DNA of 64,000 bases from Borreliella afzelii (GTDB taxonomy: Bacteria; Spirochaetota; Spirochaetia; Borreliales; Borreliaceae): contig NZ_JACHGM010000002.1 in assembly GCF_014202295.1 (NCBI RefSeq), forward strand, positions 372,161 to 436,160, written 5' to 3'. The notes beneath the pieces are model-generated. The model had not been told where the DNA came from. It made no database searches and saw only the letters and a list, made by a program, of their open reading frames with translations. The position numbers and the translations under genes are program-made. Of this stretch, positions 17,388 through 25,768 are shown in pieces (the first letter of the stretch is position 1; each line of letters opens with the position of its first letter).

Positions 17388-17416
17388 CTTATATAAAAAA
17401 AATCAATTTATGTCAA
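17388..17416 (-). promoter_or_regulatory. tRNA-Gly promoter
   Basis: On the minus strand a perfect TTGACA (plus 17411-17416), a 17-bp spacer and TATAAG (plus 17388-17393). The predicted start near 17381 is 8 nt before the mature tRNA. Confidence 0.7.
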
Positions 17417-17524
17417 TAAGATTTTATTATAATGTTATTTTTGGCTAGCAATTTTTTTTTTAAATAAGTACAATTAATTTAACTTAAATGTAGTCAAGTA
17501 CAAAAACTTGTGTGGAGGAAATTG

Positions 17525-17896
17525 ATGGGAGAGAGAGGGGAAGTATACTCTGAGAAGTTATTTACAGAGTCCGAGAGAACTTATTTTTTTAATGTCAAGG
17601 AAAATAGAAAAGGGGATTATTTTTTAAATATTGTAGAGAGTAAAAGAAGTCCGAGTGGAGATTTTGAAAGGCATTCTATTTTTGTATATGAAGAAAATAT
17701 AAATGAGTTTGAATCCAATTTGCTTAAGGCAATAGCGGTTATTAAGCAGAAAGTGTCTACAGGAGGATCTATTGATTCTTCCATGAGGCATAATAAAGAG
17801 TATGGTGAATATGGCGATAGATCTAAATTAGATGATTCTAGATTTCATAAAAAATCTCATTTATCAGGCGGGCGGTTTAAAAAGAAGGATTATTAA
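17525..17896 (+). CDS. bpuR: PUR-domain nucleic-acid-binding regulator BpuR
   Basis: The 123-residue protein has a PUR-alpha repeat: [31 protein letters not shown] followed by a [26 protein letters not shown] helix region, then a polar Gly/His/Lys-rich tail. Borrelia BpuR (BB_0047) is known to bind single- and double-stranded DNA and RNA, to act as co-repressor at erp operators and to affect its own expression. Start ATG at 17525 is chosen because GGAGGA ends 6 nt upstream. The A-rich leader upstream is a candidate autoregulatory site. Confidence 0.9.
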   Translation: MGERGEVYSEKLFTESERTYFFNVKENRKGDYFLNIVESKRSPSGDFERHSIFVYEENINEFESNLLKAIAVIKQKVSTGGSIDSSMRHNKEYGEYGDRSKLDDSRFHKKSHLSGGRFKKKDY

Positions 17897-17913
17897 TTTT
17901 TATTATTTATGTT

Positions 17914-18459
17914 TTAAATTAGTTTAAAATTTTTTCTATGAAGGCTTAAAACCCCATATTTCTTTATTGCATTTTTATGTTCTTTTGTGGGGTACCCTTT
18001 ATTCTTTTTAAGTAAATATAATGGATAAATTTTATCGTATTCATCCATAAGTTTATCCCTTTTAACTTTAGCAATAATTGAGGCAGCTTTTATTTCGTCT
18101 ATTATTGAATCCCCTTTAATTATTGCTTTAACATTTTTTGCTGATATTTTTGGGACAAATTTGCCATCTATAAATACTAAATTACAATTTAATTTTAGGT
18201 TTTCGTATGCAGTTTGCATTGCAAGAAGAGATGCGTTGTGAATATTTATTTTTTCTATTGTTATATTTGAAATCTCAGCGAATGCATAATATGAGTTTTC
18301 AAGTATTAATGAGGACAGGTATTCTCTTTTTTCTTTTGTTAGTTTTTTAGAATCATCCAGTTCTTTTATAAAGTTAGGTTTTTTTTTGAAAACTACAGCA
18401 GCACTTAGAATAGGTCCAAAAATACAACCTCTTCCAACCTCATCTATTCCACAAATCAT
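17914..18459 (-). CDS. rnhB: ribonuclease HII
   Basis: The 181-residue enzyme cleaves RNA in RNA-DNA hybrids and at single ribonucleotides. Seen: the catalytic CGIDEVGRGC, the VFIDGKFVP strand with its Asp, and AIIKGDSIIDEIKAASIIAKVKRD with the remaining acidic residues. Start ATG at 18459, after AAAGGTC; a longer TTG reading lacks support. It converges with bpuR and diverges from smc. Confidence 0.95.
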   Translation of the reverse strand: MICGIDEVGRGCIFGPILSAAVVFKKKPNFIKELDDSKKLTKEKREYLSSLILENSYYAFAEISNITIEKINIHNASLLAMQTAYENLKLNCNLVFIDGKFVPKISAKNVKAIIKGDSIIDEIKAASIIAKVKRDKLMDEYDKIYPLYLLKKNKGYPTKEHKNAIKKYGVLSLHRKNFKLI

Positions 18460-18551
18460 AATTGACCTTTTTATAAAAATATTTTTATTTATTATAATAT
18501 GAAATTGTAGATTTATTAGCAATTGGTTTTTAATTTTAATTGGGAGTTAGT

Positions 18552-21002
18552 TTGGTTTTAAAAAAAATAGTACTCTTGGGGTTTAAATCTTTTTTAAATA
18601 GACAAGAGTTTGAAGTAGGTGAAAATTTAAGTTTTATTGTTGGGCCTAATGGATGTGGGAAGAGCAATCTTATTGATGCTGTTCGTTTTTGTATTGGAGA
18701 AGATAATTTAAAATTTTTAAGGGTTGAAGATATTTCCGATTTAATTTCTGTTTCAAAGTTAGGAAAATCAAATTTTGCAGAAATAACTCTTTTTTTTAGT
18801 AACATTGACGGTGAAAAATCGACTTTAAGAGAATTTGGGGGGGATTTTTATATTCGCAGGCGTCTTTATAAGGATGGTTCAAGTGAGTATTATTTTAATA
18901 ATAAAATTTTAAATTTCCAAGATTATAATAGACTTTTGAATAGGCTTCAGTTTAAAAAATCGCCTTATATGTTTATAACTCAAGGGAAGGTTGAAGACAT
19001 TTCTTTGGGAAGAAATGTAAATCTTAAATCTTTAATTGAACAGGCAAGCGGAATAGATGTTTTAAAAATTGAAGAAGAAGAGGCTCTTAAAAATTTTAAG
19101 CAGTCTAATCAAAATTTATCATCTTTGTTAGCCTTACAAGAAAATTTAAAGCAAAAGTACGATAACATAAAAAATGTTTATCTTTTGAGAAAAAAACATC
19201 AAGATTTAAGTCAAAAATTAGAAGCTTTAGAAAAAACAATAACATTGAAAAAGCTTTTCAATATTAATTTTGATATTAATGCCTTAAAAGGCAAATTAAA
19301 TTTAGACGGCTTAAGTAGATTTTTATCTTCTAGTTTTAAGGAAAAGTTGGAATTTTATTCATTTAGAGAAAAAAATGTTGCTAATAATATTCAAGCATTA
19401 GAAAAGGATCTTGAGCTTATGAAGTCCAAAATTCTTGGACTAGAGATTAAGATTCAAAAATTAGAGCAAGAAAAGACGGCAAAGATGAATTTGGAGGATA
19501 AATTTGTCAAGAATAAATCTAAGTTTGAAGAGAAAAAAAAATCTATAAATAACGATTTATATCAATTAAATAGTTTGCTTAAAGAAAAGAAAAATGAATT
19601 TTTTTCTTTAAGTGATGAGATTAATAGATATACTAAAAGTTTTTTTGAACTTGTTGATTTAATTTTATCTGTATTAAAGAGTGCTAAATCAGAAGAGCTT
19701 GTTTTATTAAAAGAGAATATATTAGATTCTCTGAAACTTTTTGAAGAATCATTGAGTATAAAATATATTAAAGAGATTAGAGTGAATTTAATCAAGTATA
19801 TAAGCAAAGATGAAAATCTTTTGGCTTTATTGAAGGATAAAATTGAGCCTATTTTCAATCAAAATGTTAATTTGAAAAAATTTTTGCTCGAAAAAAATGC
19901 TTTAAAATCAAATCTTGCTAAAGAGATAGCAAATATTGAGAGATTAATTGAAGAAAAGACGCTTCAATTAAATGATGTATTAGGAGAGCTTGAGTATATA
20001 GAGCTTTCTAAATTTAAAAATTTAGACGAAATCAAACTTATAGAAGGCAATTTAGAATTTTTATTTGAATCTAAGAATAGTCTTGATGAAGAGCTTAAAG
20101 ATTTGTATTTAAAGCTTGAAAATTTAAATTTAGAAAAGAGCAATATTGAGCTTAATTTGAGCAATCTTATTGGTACTTCAAAATCCAGCAACGACGAGTC
20201 TTTTAAAGAGAAAGATTTGAGCTCTTTAGGGTTTTTAAATGATTTTAAAAAAACTAATTATTATGAATATATAAAAAAACAGACAGAGTATGAATTTCTT
20301 TTGAACTCTAATGTAAGCATTAAAAATGAAATAGAAAATTTCAACATTTCTAATGAAATGTCTAATAAATTCGAATTAGAAGAGGATCTTGTAACTAGAG
20401 AGCTATTACACAAAGAGATTGATGAAATCAATCTAGGTGATTATGTATTTTTTAATATTGATAAAGAGTTCGATGAAACTAAGGATCGTTTTGAAAAAGT
20501 AAGTTTACAAGTAGAAGATTTAAAGCTTTCAAAATATTCATTACAAAAGCTTCAAAAAAAAATAAAAAATGAGATTTATAAAAAATTTAGAGAATCATTT
20601 GATGAGATTAATAAAAATTTTTCTTACTTTTTTAAAAAAATTTTCAAAGGAACTGCCAATCTTTTTTATAATGAAAATACCGATAATGTTGAGATTAGAA
20701 TAAATTTTTCAAATAAATTTGTTAAAACCAATAATATGCTTTCAGGGGGCGAGAGTACTTTAGTTAGTATGGCTTTTTTATTTGCACTTTATTATTATTC
20801 TCCTGCTTGTTTTTGCATGCTCGATGAAATAGATGCAGCTCTTGATTTTGAGAATAGTAAAAAACTTTCTTTACTTTTAAAAGAACTGGGGAAAAAAATT
20901 CAACTCTTGGTAATAACCCATAATGCATATATTTCTGAGGGTGGTGAAAATTTGATAGGCATTACGCTTGATAATGGTGAAAGTAAGGTGTTTAATATAT
21001 AA
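18552..21002 (+). CDS. smc: compact SMC chromosome-condensation ATPase
   Basis: The 816-residue product has an N-terminal head with Walker A GPNGCGKSN (about residue 30), long coiled coils, and a C-terminal head with ABC signature LSGGEST (about 730) and Walker B ACFCMLDEIDAALD. The total is about 350 residues shorter than typical bacterial SMC (around 1150-1200), and no glycine-rich hinge is visible in the middle. The central region (about 335-430) is only a helical segment. The start is TTG at 18552, 5 nt after GGGAG. Known in B31 annotation as the P115 homologue. No scpA or scpB lies nearby. Confidence 0.88.
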   Translation: MVLKKIVLLGFKSFLNRQEFEVGENLSFIVGPNGCGKSNLIDAVRFCIGEDNLKFLRVEDISDLISVSKLGKSNFAEITLFFSNIDGEKSTLREFGGDFYIRRRLYKDGSSEYYFNNKILNFQDYNRLLNRLQFKKSPYMFITQGKVEDISLGRNVNLKSLIEQASGIDVLKIEEEEALKNFKQSNQNLSSLLALQENLKQKYDNIKNVYLLRKKHQDLSQKLEALEKTITLKKLFNINFDINALKGKLNLDGLSRFLSSSFKEKLEFYSFREKNVANNIQALEKDLELMKSKILGLEIKIQKLEQEKTAKMNLEDKFVKNKSKFEEKKKSINNDLYQLNSLLKEKKNEFFSLSDEINRYTKSFFELVDLILSVLKSAKSEELVLLKENILDSLKLFEESLSIKYIKEIRVNLIKYISKDENLLALLKDKIEPIFNQNVNLKKFLLEKNALKSNLAKEIANIERLIEEKTLQLNDVLGELEYIELSKFKNLDEIKLIEGNLEFLFESKNSLDEELKDLYLKLENLNLEKSNIELNLSNLIGTSKSSNDESFKEKDLSSLGFLNDFKKTNYYEYIKKQTEYEFLLNSNVSIKNEIENFNISNEMSNKFELEEDLVTRELLHKEIDEINLGDYVFFNIDKEFDETKDRFEKVSLQVEDLKLSKYSLQKLQKKIKNEIYKKFRESFDEINKNFSYFFKKIFKGTANLFYNENTDNVEIRINFSNKFVKTNNMLSGGESTLVSMAFLFALYYYSPACFCMLDEIDAALDFENSKKLSLLLKELGKKIQLLVITHNAYISEGGENLIGITLDNGESKVFNI

Positions 21003-21027
21003 TTAAGTTAGATTTAAGGGAATTAAC

Positions 21028-21429
21028 ATGCAAGATAAAAAGTTTAGTTTTAGCAAATATTTTTTAATTTTAATATTTTTGATTTTTATTGTTTCGGGTA
21101 TTACTTATTTCTATTCAACACAAATGTTGGAAAAATCCCAAAAGTCTGTTGAGGACAATTTAGACGCCAAAGTTAAATTAGTTGATATGGAAGATTTTTA
21201 TTTTGATTTAAATGAGAGTCTAAATATGGATGATTTTTTTATTCCGAGACCTGATTTTTTCAATGAAAATTTAAATAAAAATTTAGTTGTTGATGGGTTG
21301 ATTAAAAATCAATTTCTTGATGAGAATTTTTTCAAGGATCTTTGGATTAAAAAGGAAAATTTATTCAATATTGATATTGAGAAGGAGAATGAAAAATTAA
21401 TAGATAAGATTTTAGAAATTTCCAAATGA
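21028..21429 (+). CDS. small single-pass membrane protein, unknown function
   Basis: The 133-residue protein has one N-terminal transmembrane helix (about residues 10-30, rich in Ile, Leu and Phe), then a charged, Asp/Asn/Glu-rich extracytoplasmic region. It has no recognised domain. The ATG at 21028 follows AAGGGAA. It overlaps the next gene by 4 bp (ATGA), so the two probably work in the same place, the periplasm. It lies 25 bp after smc. Confidence 0.7.
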   Translation: MQDKKFSFSKYFLILIFLIFIVSGITYFYSTQMLEKSQKSVEDNLDAKVKLVDMEDFYFDLNESLNMDDFFIPRPDFFNENLNKNLVVDGLIKNQFLDENFFKDLWIKKENLFNIDIEKENEKLIDKILEISK

Positions 21430-22460
21430 TTAAAAAATATTTGATTTATATAAGTTTGCTATTTTTTGTTTTTGAAGTTTTTCCTGAGCCAACTTTTATA
21501 AGTCAAGGTGATTCATATGAGCTTGATTTTAGCAGTAGAGAAGTAGATATTAATGTAAATACTAATTCAAAATTTAATCTTTCTTTTAAAGATGAGTCTT
21601 GGATTTATATCAAAAGCAATGAAAATGGATCTTTTATTAAGTTAATTGGAGAATCTTATGAGGACGGGGCTGTTTTTACTTTTCAAACTTTTAAAAAAGA
21701 AGGCAAAATTAAATTAATTTTTAGCTATCAAAATGTTAAAGATTTAAGTGAATTTAATAAAATAGTTATCTTGAAAATTACAAATAAGTTTGAAGTTAAA
21801 ATTCTAGATGGTGGTGGCTCTGACAAGAGTAAGGACATCAGAAGTAAGAATAATCTTGAACTTGGAAGGGATAGTATTAATGGGGTAACCTCTTTAGAGA
21901 TTGCCACCAGGGCTTTGAATTTATCTTATATAAATGATTACAAAGGAGCAATAGATTTACTTAATAGGTATAATTTTAATGATGATAAATATATTTTATT
22001 AAAGGCAGAAATTTATTATAAAAATAAGGATTATTTAAAATCTTATGAAAATTATTTGAAATTGAAGAGCAGATGCTTTCAAAGCATTGTTTTTGATTTA
22101 ATTAAGCTTGGTATAAAATTAAATATTAAAGAAGAAGTCTTAGAAAATGCTAGATATTTAGTTGAAAAGAATATTGATTTTTCCGAGAGTGTTTATCTTG
22201 AGATTTTTGAATTCTTATTAATAGGGGGGGAGTATGAGTTTGCTTTAAACTTTAGTTCTTTGTACTTTCCTAAATATATTAATTCAAGCTTTTCAGATAA
22301 GTATAGTTATTTGTTGGGAAAACTTTATGAGTCTGAGAGTAAACATAAAGATTTTTTAAAGGCTTTGCATTACTATAAATTGGTTATTGATAATTATCCT
22401 TTTAGTGATTATTATGAGAGAGCCAAGATAAGATATTTATTTTTAAAGCGGTTTTTTTAG
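21426..22460 (+). CDS. exported protein with TPR-like helices
   Basis: The 344-residue product starts with a signal peptide (about 1-19, ending before EPTFIS), followed by a beta-rich region (about 25-125) and then a helical repeat region (about 150-344) with TPR-like pairs such as YINDYKGAIDLLNRY and KHKDFLKALHYYKLVIDNYPFSDY (fragments given as landmarks). It may be a YfiO/BamD-like or coat scaffold, but no firm family match can be claimed. Coupled to the membrane protein upstream by an ATGA overlap. Confidence 0.68.
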   Translation: MIKKYLIYISLLFFVFEVFPEPTFISQGDSYELDFSSREVDINVNTNSKFNLSFKDESWIYIKSNENGSFIKLIGESYEDGAVFTFQTFKKEGKIKLIFSYQNVKDLSEFNKIVILKITNKFEVKILDGGGSDKSKDIRSKNNLELGRDSINGVTSLEIATRALNLSYINDYKGAIDLLNRYNFNDDKYILLKAEIYYKNKDYLKSYENYLKLKSRCFQSIVFDLIKLGIKLNIKEEVLENARYLVEKNIDFSESVYLEIFEFLLIGGEYEFALNFSSLYFPKYINSSFSDKYSYLLGKLYESESKHKDFLKALHYYKLVIDNYPFSDYYERAKIRYLFLKRFF

Positions 22461-22470
22461 GAGATATGAT

Positions 22471-23142
22471 ATGATACGAAGAAGGCTTACTAAACAACTT
22501 GAAATAATAAAAGATTATCTTTGGGATATGAAAGAATGTGTGCTTAAAATTATAGATGACTCTTTAATAGCCTTAGAATCTAAAGATAAAAGTTTAGCTA
22601 AAAAAATAATCAATGAAGATGAAAAAATAATAGATGATTATCAATATGATATTGAGGATTTGTGTGGAAGAATAATTGCGACTGAACACCCTGTTGCTAC
22701 AGAACTTAGAGAAATTTTAGCAATTATTAAGATAATAAGTTCCCTTGAAAGGATTGCAGATCATGCTACTAAGATTGTAAGAGTTGTTCTTCTTCTTGAA
22801 TCAGATTTGGACGATTTTGATTTTCTTAATTTATATTTTAAACCTTTAAGAGAAATGGCCGATACAGCCAAAGAGATGTTATCTGATATTTTTGATGCAT
22901 ATTTTGATGGAGATTTTACTAAAATATTAAAGATAGTTAAGTATGACAATATAATAGATAAATTATTTTCAAAGCAAAAAAGTATTGTTGTTGATGCAAT
23001 GAAAAAGAATCCTGAAAATTTGGATTATCTTTTAAACATATTATTTTTAAATAGTTTTTTGGAAAGAGTTGGTGATCATGTAGCAACAATTGGCGAGTTG
23101 CTCTATTTTATTAGAATAGGTGAGAAGGTAAATTTAACCTAG
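22471..23142 (+). CDS. phoU: PhoU-family phosphate signalling protein
   Basis: The 223-residue protein consists of two PhoU three-helix bundles; each has the acidic metal-binding pattern (EDEKIIDDYQYDIEDLCGRI, and later DNIIDKLFSKQKS), and ERIADHATKI and ERVGDHVATIGE mark the ends of the repeats. PhoU restrains Pst uptake and PhoR signalling. No pst or phoR gene is next to it here, so the partner must be elsewhere. ATG follows AGGAGATATG. Confidence 0.92.
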   Translation: MIRRRLTKQLEIIKDYLWDMKECVLKIIDDSLIALESKDKSLAKKIINEDEKIIDDYQYDIEDLCGRIIATEHPVATELREILAIIKIISSLERIADHATKIVRVVLLLESDLDDFDFLNLYFKPLREMADTAKEMLSDIFDAYFDGDFTKILKIVKYDNIIDKLFSKQKSIVVDAMKKNPENLDYLLNILFLNSFLERVGDHVATIGELLYFIRIGEKVNLT

Positions 23143-23177
23143 CTTCATTATTTTTAGGCTTTTTAATCTAAATAAAT

Positions 23178-23223
23178 CTTATAAGAAGAATTAATAATCA
23201 TGATTATTAATTCTTCTTATAAG
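23178..23223. terminator. 46-bp perfect palindrome between phoU and cheR
   Basis: Bases 23178-23200 are the exact reverse complement of 23201-23223, with no spacer and no mismatch. The palindrome covers the last codons and stop of cheR and begins 36 bp after phoU. In RNA it would form a hairpin of about 21 bp with a tiny loop on either strand. The likely job is bidirectional termination of the convergent genes; it lacks a classic U tract on the plus strand. Confidence 0.75.
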
Positions 23224-24064
23224 TGGCAGGCATTATGTATTTAAGATTTTTATTTCCCCGGATTGTTTCTGAATGTCCAATTAAAAGATAAGAATCATTT
23301 TTAAGATAGTAGTTGAATTTATTGGCAAGGTCGTTTCTAGTTTTTTCGTCAAAATAGATCATAACGTTTCTGCAAAATATCAGGTCAAATTTCTTACTAA
23401 ATGGAAATTTCTCATCCATTAAATTTAATTTTTTAAAGTAAACCATTTTTTTTAAAATTTCTTTAACTTGAAATTTATCATCTTTGAGTTGATTTAAATA
23501 TTTAGTTTTTAAATATTTGGGCAAATTTATTGTACGATCTTCAGGATAAATCCCCTCATAAGCTTCGTGTAGAACGCTAATTGAAATGTCTGTTGCTAAG
23601 ATTTTGACTTTAAAATTTACTTTGTTATTTTCCATATATTCTTTTAGTATCATTGCAATTGTATAAGGCTCTTCACCACTTGAACAGCCGGCTGACCATA
23701 TTCTAATTTCTGAGTTTTCCGATTTTAATATTTTTTCAGCAAGCTTGGGTAATATTTTGTTATTTAAAAAATCAAAATGTTTAGATTCTCTGAAAAAATA
23801 AGTATGATTTGTTGATATTTTGTCTACTAATTCAATTAATTGAAGATTTCCAGTGCTTTTTTCTAAAAAGTCGATGTATTCAGTAAAATTTTTAAAACCT
23901 TTAACCTTGAGAAGAGATGATAATCTACTTTCAATTAGCATCTTTTTTTTCTCGCTGAGATTGATTCCAAAATTGTTGTAAACTATTTTTATTAACCTTA
24001 AAAGTTCGTCCTTAGTTATATTTATATTAAGGTTGAATTTGTTTTGATTCATATTTATATTCAT
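23207..24064 (-). CDS. cheR: CheR chemoreceptor methyltransferase
   Basis: The 285-residue enzyme methylates glutamates on methyl-accepting chemotaxis proteins, using SAM. Seen: an N-terminal helical domain, the SAM-binding IWSAGCSSGEEPYTIAM, ILATDIS, and FDLIFCRNVMIYF with the FDEKTR after it. The start at 24064 (ATG) has AGGAGA 14 nt upstream; an ATG at 24052 is also possible. Borrelia has more than one cheR, and this one is not in a chemotaxis operon. Its last codons form half of the palindrome at 23178-23223. Confidence 0.93.
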   Translation of the reverse strand: MNINMNQNKFNLNINITKDELLRLIKIVYNNFGINLSEKKKMLIESRLSSLLKVKGFKNFTEYIDFLEKSTGNLQLIELVDKISTNHTYFFRESKHFDFLNNKILPKLAEKILKSENSEIRIWSAGCSSGEEPYTIAMILKEYMENNKVNFKVKILATDISISVLHEAYEGIYPEDRTINLPKYLKTKYLNQLKDDKFQVKEILKKMVYFKKLNLMDEKFPFSKKFDLIFCRNVMIYFDEKTRNDLANKFNYYLKNDSYLLIGHSETIRGNKNLKYIMPATYKKN

Positions 24065-24148
24065 ATACTTTCGACTTCATTCTCCTTTTTGATCCAGAGA
24101 GATTTGTTTTCATGCTAGAAATGTAAAATTTTTTTTTAGTTTTATAAT

Positions 24149-24169
24149 ACTTAAGCGTACAGCTTAAGT
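24149..24169. promoter_or_regulatory. operator-like dyad between cheR and the SurA-like gene
   Basis: ACTTAAGC (24149-24156) and GCTTAAGT (24162-24169) form a perfect 8-bp inverted repeat around the spacer GTACA. It begins immediately after a TATAAT (24143-24148) that could be the -10 for the rightward gene, so it would overlap the start site. Function is inferred from position only. Confidence 0.4.
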
Positions 24170-24253
24170 TAGATATTTCAATTGCAATAATTTTTTAATT
24201 GTGATAATTTAGTAGTTAAATTATTAGTATACTTACTTATTAAAGGTTGTTTT

Positions 24254-25756
24254 ATGCTAAAGAGAAGTAGAAAAGTCAAGAATGATTTAGTTACGCTTGA
24301 GTCCAAAGAAAAAAAAGTTGGTATGTGGGGTATTTTTACCCTTATTTTAATTGTTTTTGGATTTATTATTGCACCTTTGCTCCCAGGAATATTCGATAAT
24401 GCTCATTCATCTGGTTTAAAATTTGGTTCTTATAAAGGTCAACCTATTTACTATAAAAAAGATAATAAATTTGCCAAGTATGTTAATTATTATTCAAATC
24501 TTTATTCTAGATTACAAGGGAATGCTAAAAATATTAATGTAGATTATAACGCCTGGTATTTGGCATTTATGAAATATGTTGAGGATGTTGCTTTTTTTGA
24601 TTTGATAAAAAAATATAATTTTTATATTTCTAAGGAAATGCTGAATAAAAATTTACTCAGATCCCCTGAATATTTAGACCCTAATGGGAATTTTAGTTCT
24701 AAAAGATATAATAAAGTTTCTGATTATCAAAAAGTTAAAATTTATGATGATATGGTAGAAAATATACTGTTTTCTAATGTTAAAATTTTTTTAAATAGTA
24801 ATTTGATATTTTCCGAGTCTCTTTTTAACATGATTAAAGATATGAGTGCTGTAGAAAGGCACATTTCATATCTTTCTCTTTCTTATCAGGATTTTTCTAA
24901 TAAAGAGGTAATACTTTATGCTGAGAAGAATTTAAATTTATTCAAACGTTTATCTCTTGCGTCTATTCGTTTTAAAAATGCAAGTGATGCTAGGAGTGCT
25001 TATGATAAGCTGTTAAACAAAACTCCATTTGAAGAGCTTGCTAAGCTTTATTCAGATGATATGGCTAATTTCAAAGGCGTTGTTTCTTTGGATAAGTATT
25101 ATTTTGATTTAGATCTTAACGTTGAAAATAAAGAAGATCTAAATTCCATTTTTTCTTTAAAAGAAGGTGAATTTAGTAAGCCTATTAAGACTAAAAATAA
25201 AAATGAATATCAAATATATAAGGCATTTAGCAATATTTATGATTTTGATAAAAATTCAGATCGCGATATTAGTGCTGTTAAAAATTATATTGAAACTTAT
25301 GAACCAAGTGTTATTGAAGCTTATTTGGAAAATAAGCTAAATGATTTTCTAAGTGATGTTAAATTAAGCAGTTTAAGCCAAGCTCTTGAAAAAAATCGTT
25401 TTAGTTTAAAAGAAGAAATTGTTAATTTATCTTACAATATTAATATTTATCCTAATACTTTAAAAGAGTTAGTCGAATTTAATAATAGCAAGTCTTTTTA
25501 TAATGTTGTTTTTGGATTGAAAGAAAATTCTTGGTCTAAGCCTTTTGTGGCGAATAAAAAAGTTTATTTGTTTTTCCTTAAATCAGCTAAAAAAAGATCT
25601 AACCGGCCCGAAGAAGAGATTGAAAATGAAAAACTTCTTGACAATTTTAATATTGCAAATAGTGGTTTGATTACAGATTTTTTGTTGAATAAAAAAGATT
25701 TTGTTAATAATTTTAATGAGGCGTTTTTTGCTTTGCAAAACTTTAGTCAAAATTGA
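24254..25756 (+). CDS. membrane-anchored SurA/PrsA-like peptidyl-prolyl isomerase
   Basis: The 500-residue protein has a basic cytoplasmic N-terminus, one transmembrane helix (MWGIFTLILIVFGFIIAPLLP, about 25-45), a SurA_N-like helical region (about 60-215) and a parvulin-like segment (about 215-320: ASIRFKNASDARSAYDKLL, FEELAKLYSDD, FSLKEGEFSKPI). It resembles PpiD/SurA periplasmic chaperones that fold outer-membrane proteins. Several classical parvulin His/Cys residues are not evident, so isomerase activity is uncertain. A lipoprotein gene follows by 12 bp. Confidence 0.75.
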   Translation: MLKRSRKVKNDLVTLESKEKKVGMWGIFTLILIVFGFIIAPLLPGIFDNAHSSGLKFGSYKGQPIYYKKDNKFAKYVNYYSNLYSRLQGNAKNINVDYNAWYLAFMKYVEDVAFFDLIKKYNFYISKEMLNKNLLRSPEYLDPNGNFSSKRYNKVSDYQKVKIYDDMVENILFSNVKIFLNSNLIFSESLFNMIKDMSAVERHISYLSLSYQDFSNKEVILYAEKNLNLFKRLSLASIRFKNASDARSAYDKLLNKTPFEELAKLYSDDMANFKGVVSLDKYYFDLDLNVENKEDLNSIFSLKEGEFSKPIKTKNKNEYQIYKAFSNIYDFDKNSDRDISAVKNYIETYEPSVIEAYLENKLNDFLSDVKLSSLSQALEKNRFSLKEEIVNLSYNINIYPNTLKELVEFNNSKSFYNVVFGLKENSWSKPFVANKKVYLFFLKSAKKRSNRPEEEIENEKLLDNFNIANSGLITDFLLNKKDFVNNFNEAFFALQNFSQN

Positions 25757-25768
25757 GAAATAAATACT

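Noticed and set aside
24224..24231. TTAGTATA, the same octamer as a ResT box 3, upstream of the SurA-like gene
   Set aside because: No inverted partner or symmetric centre lies nearby; in such AT-rich DNA the octamer is expected by chance and here looks like part of a -10 region.
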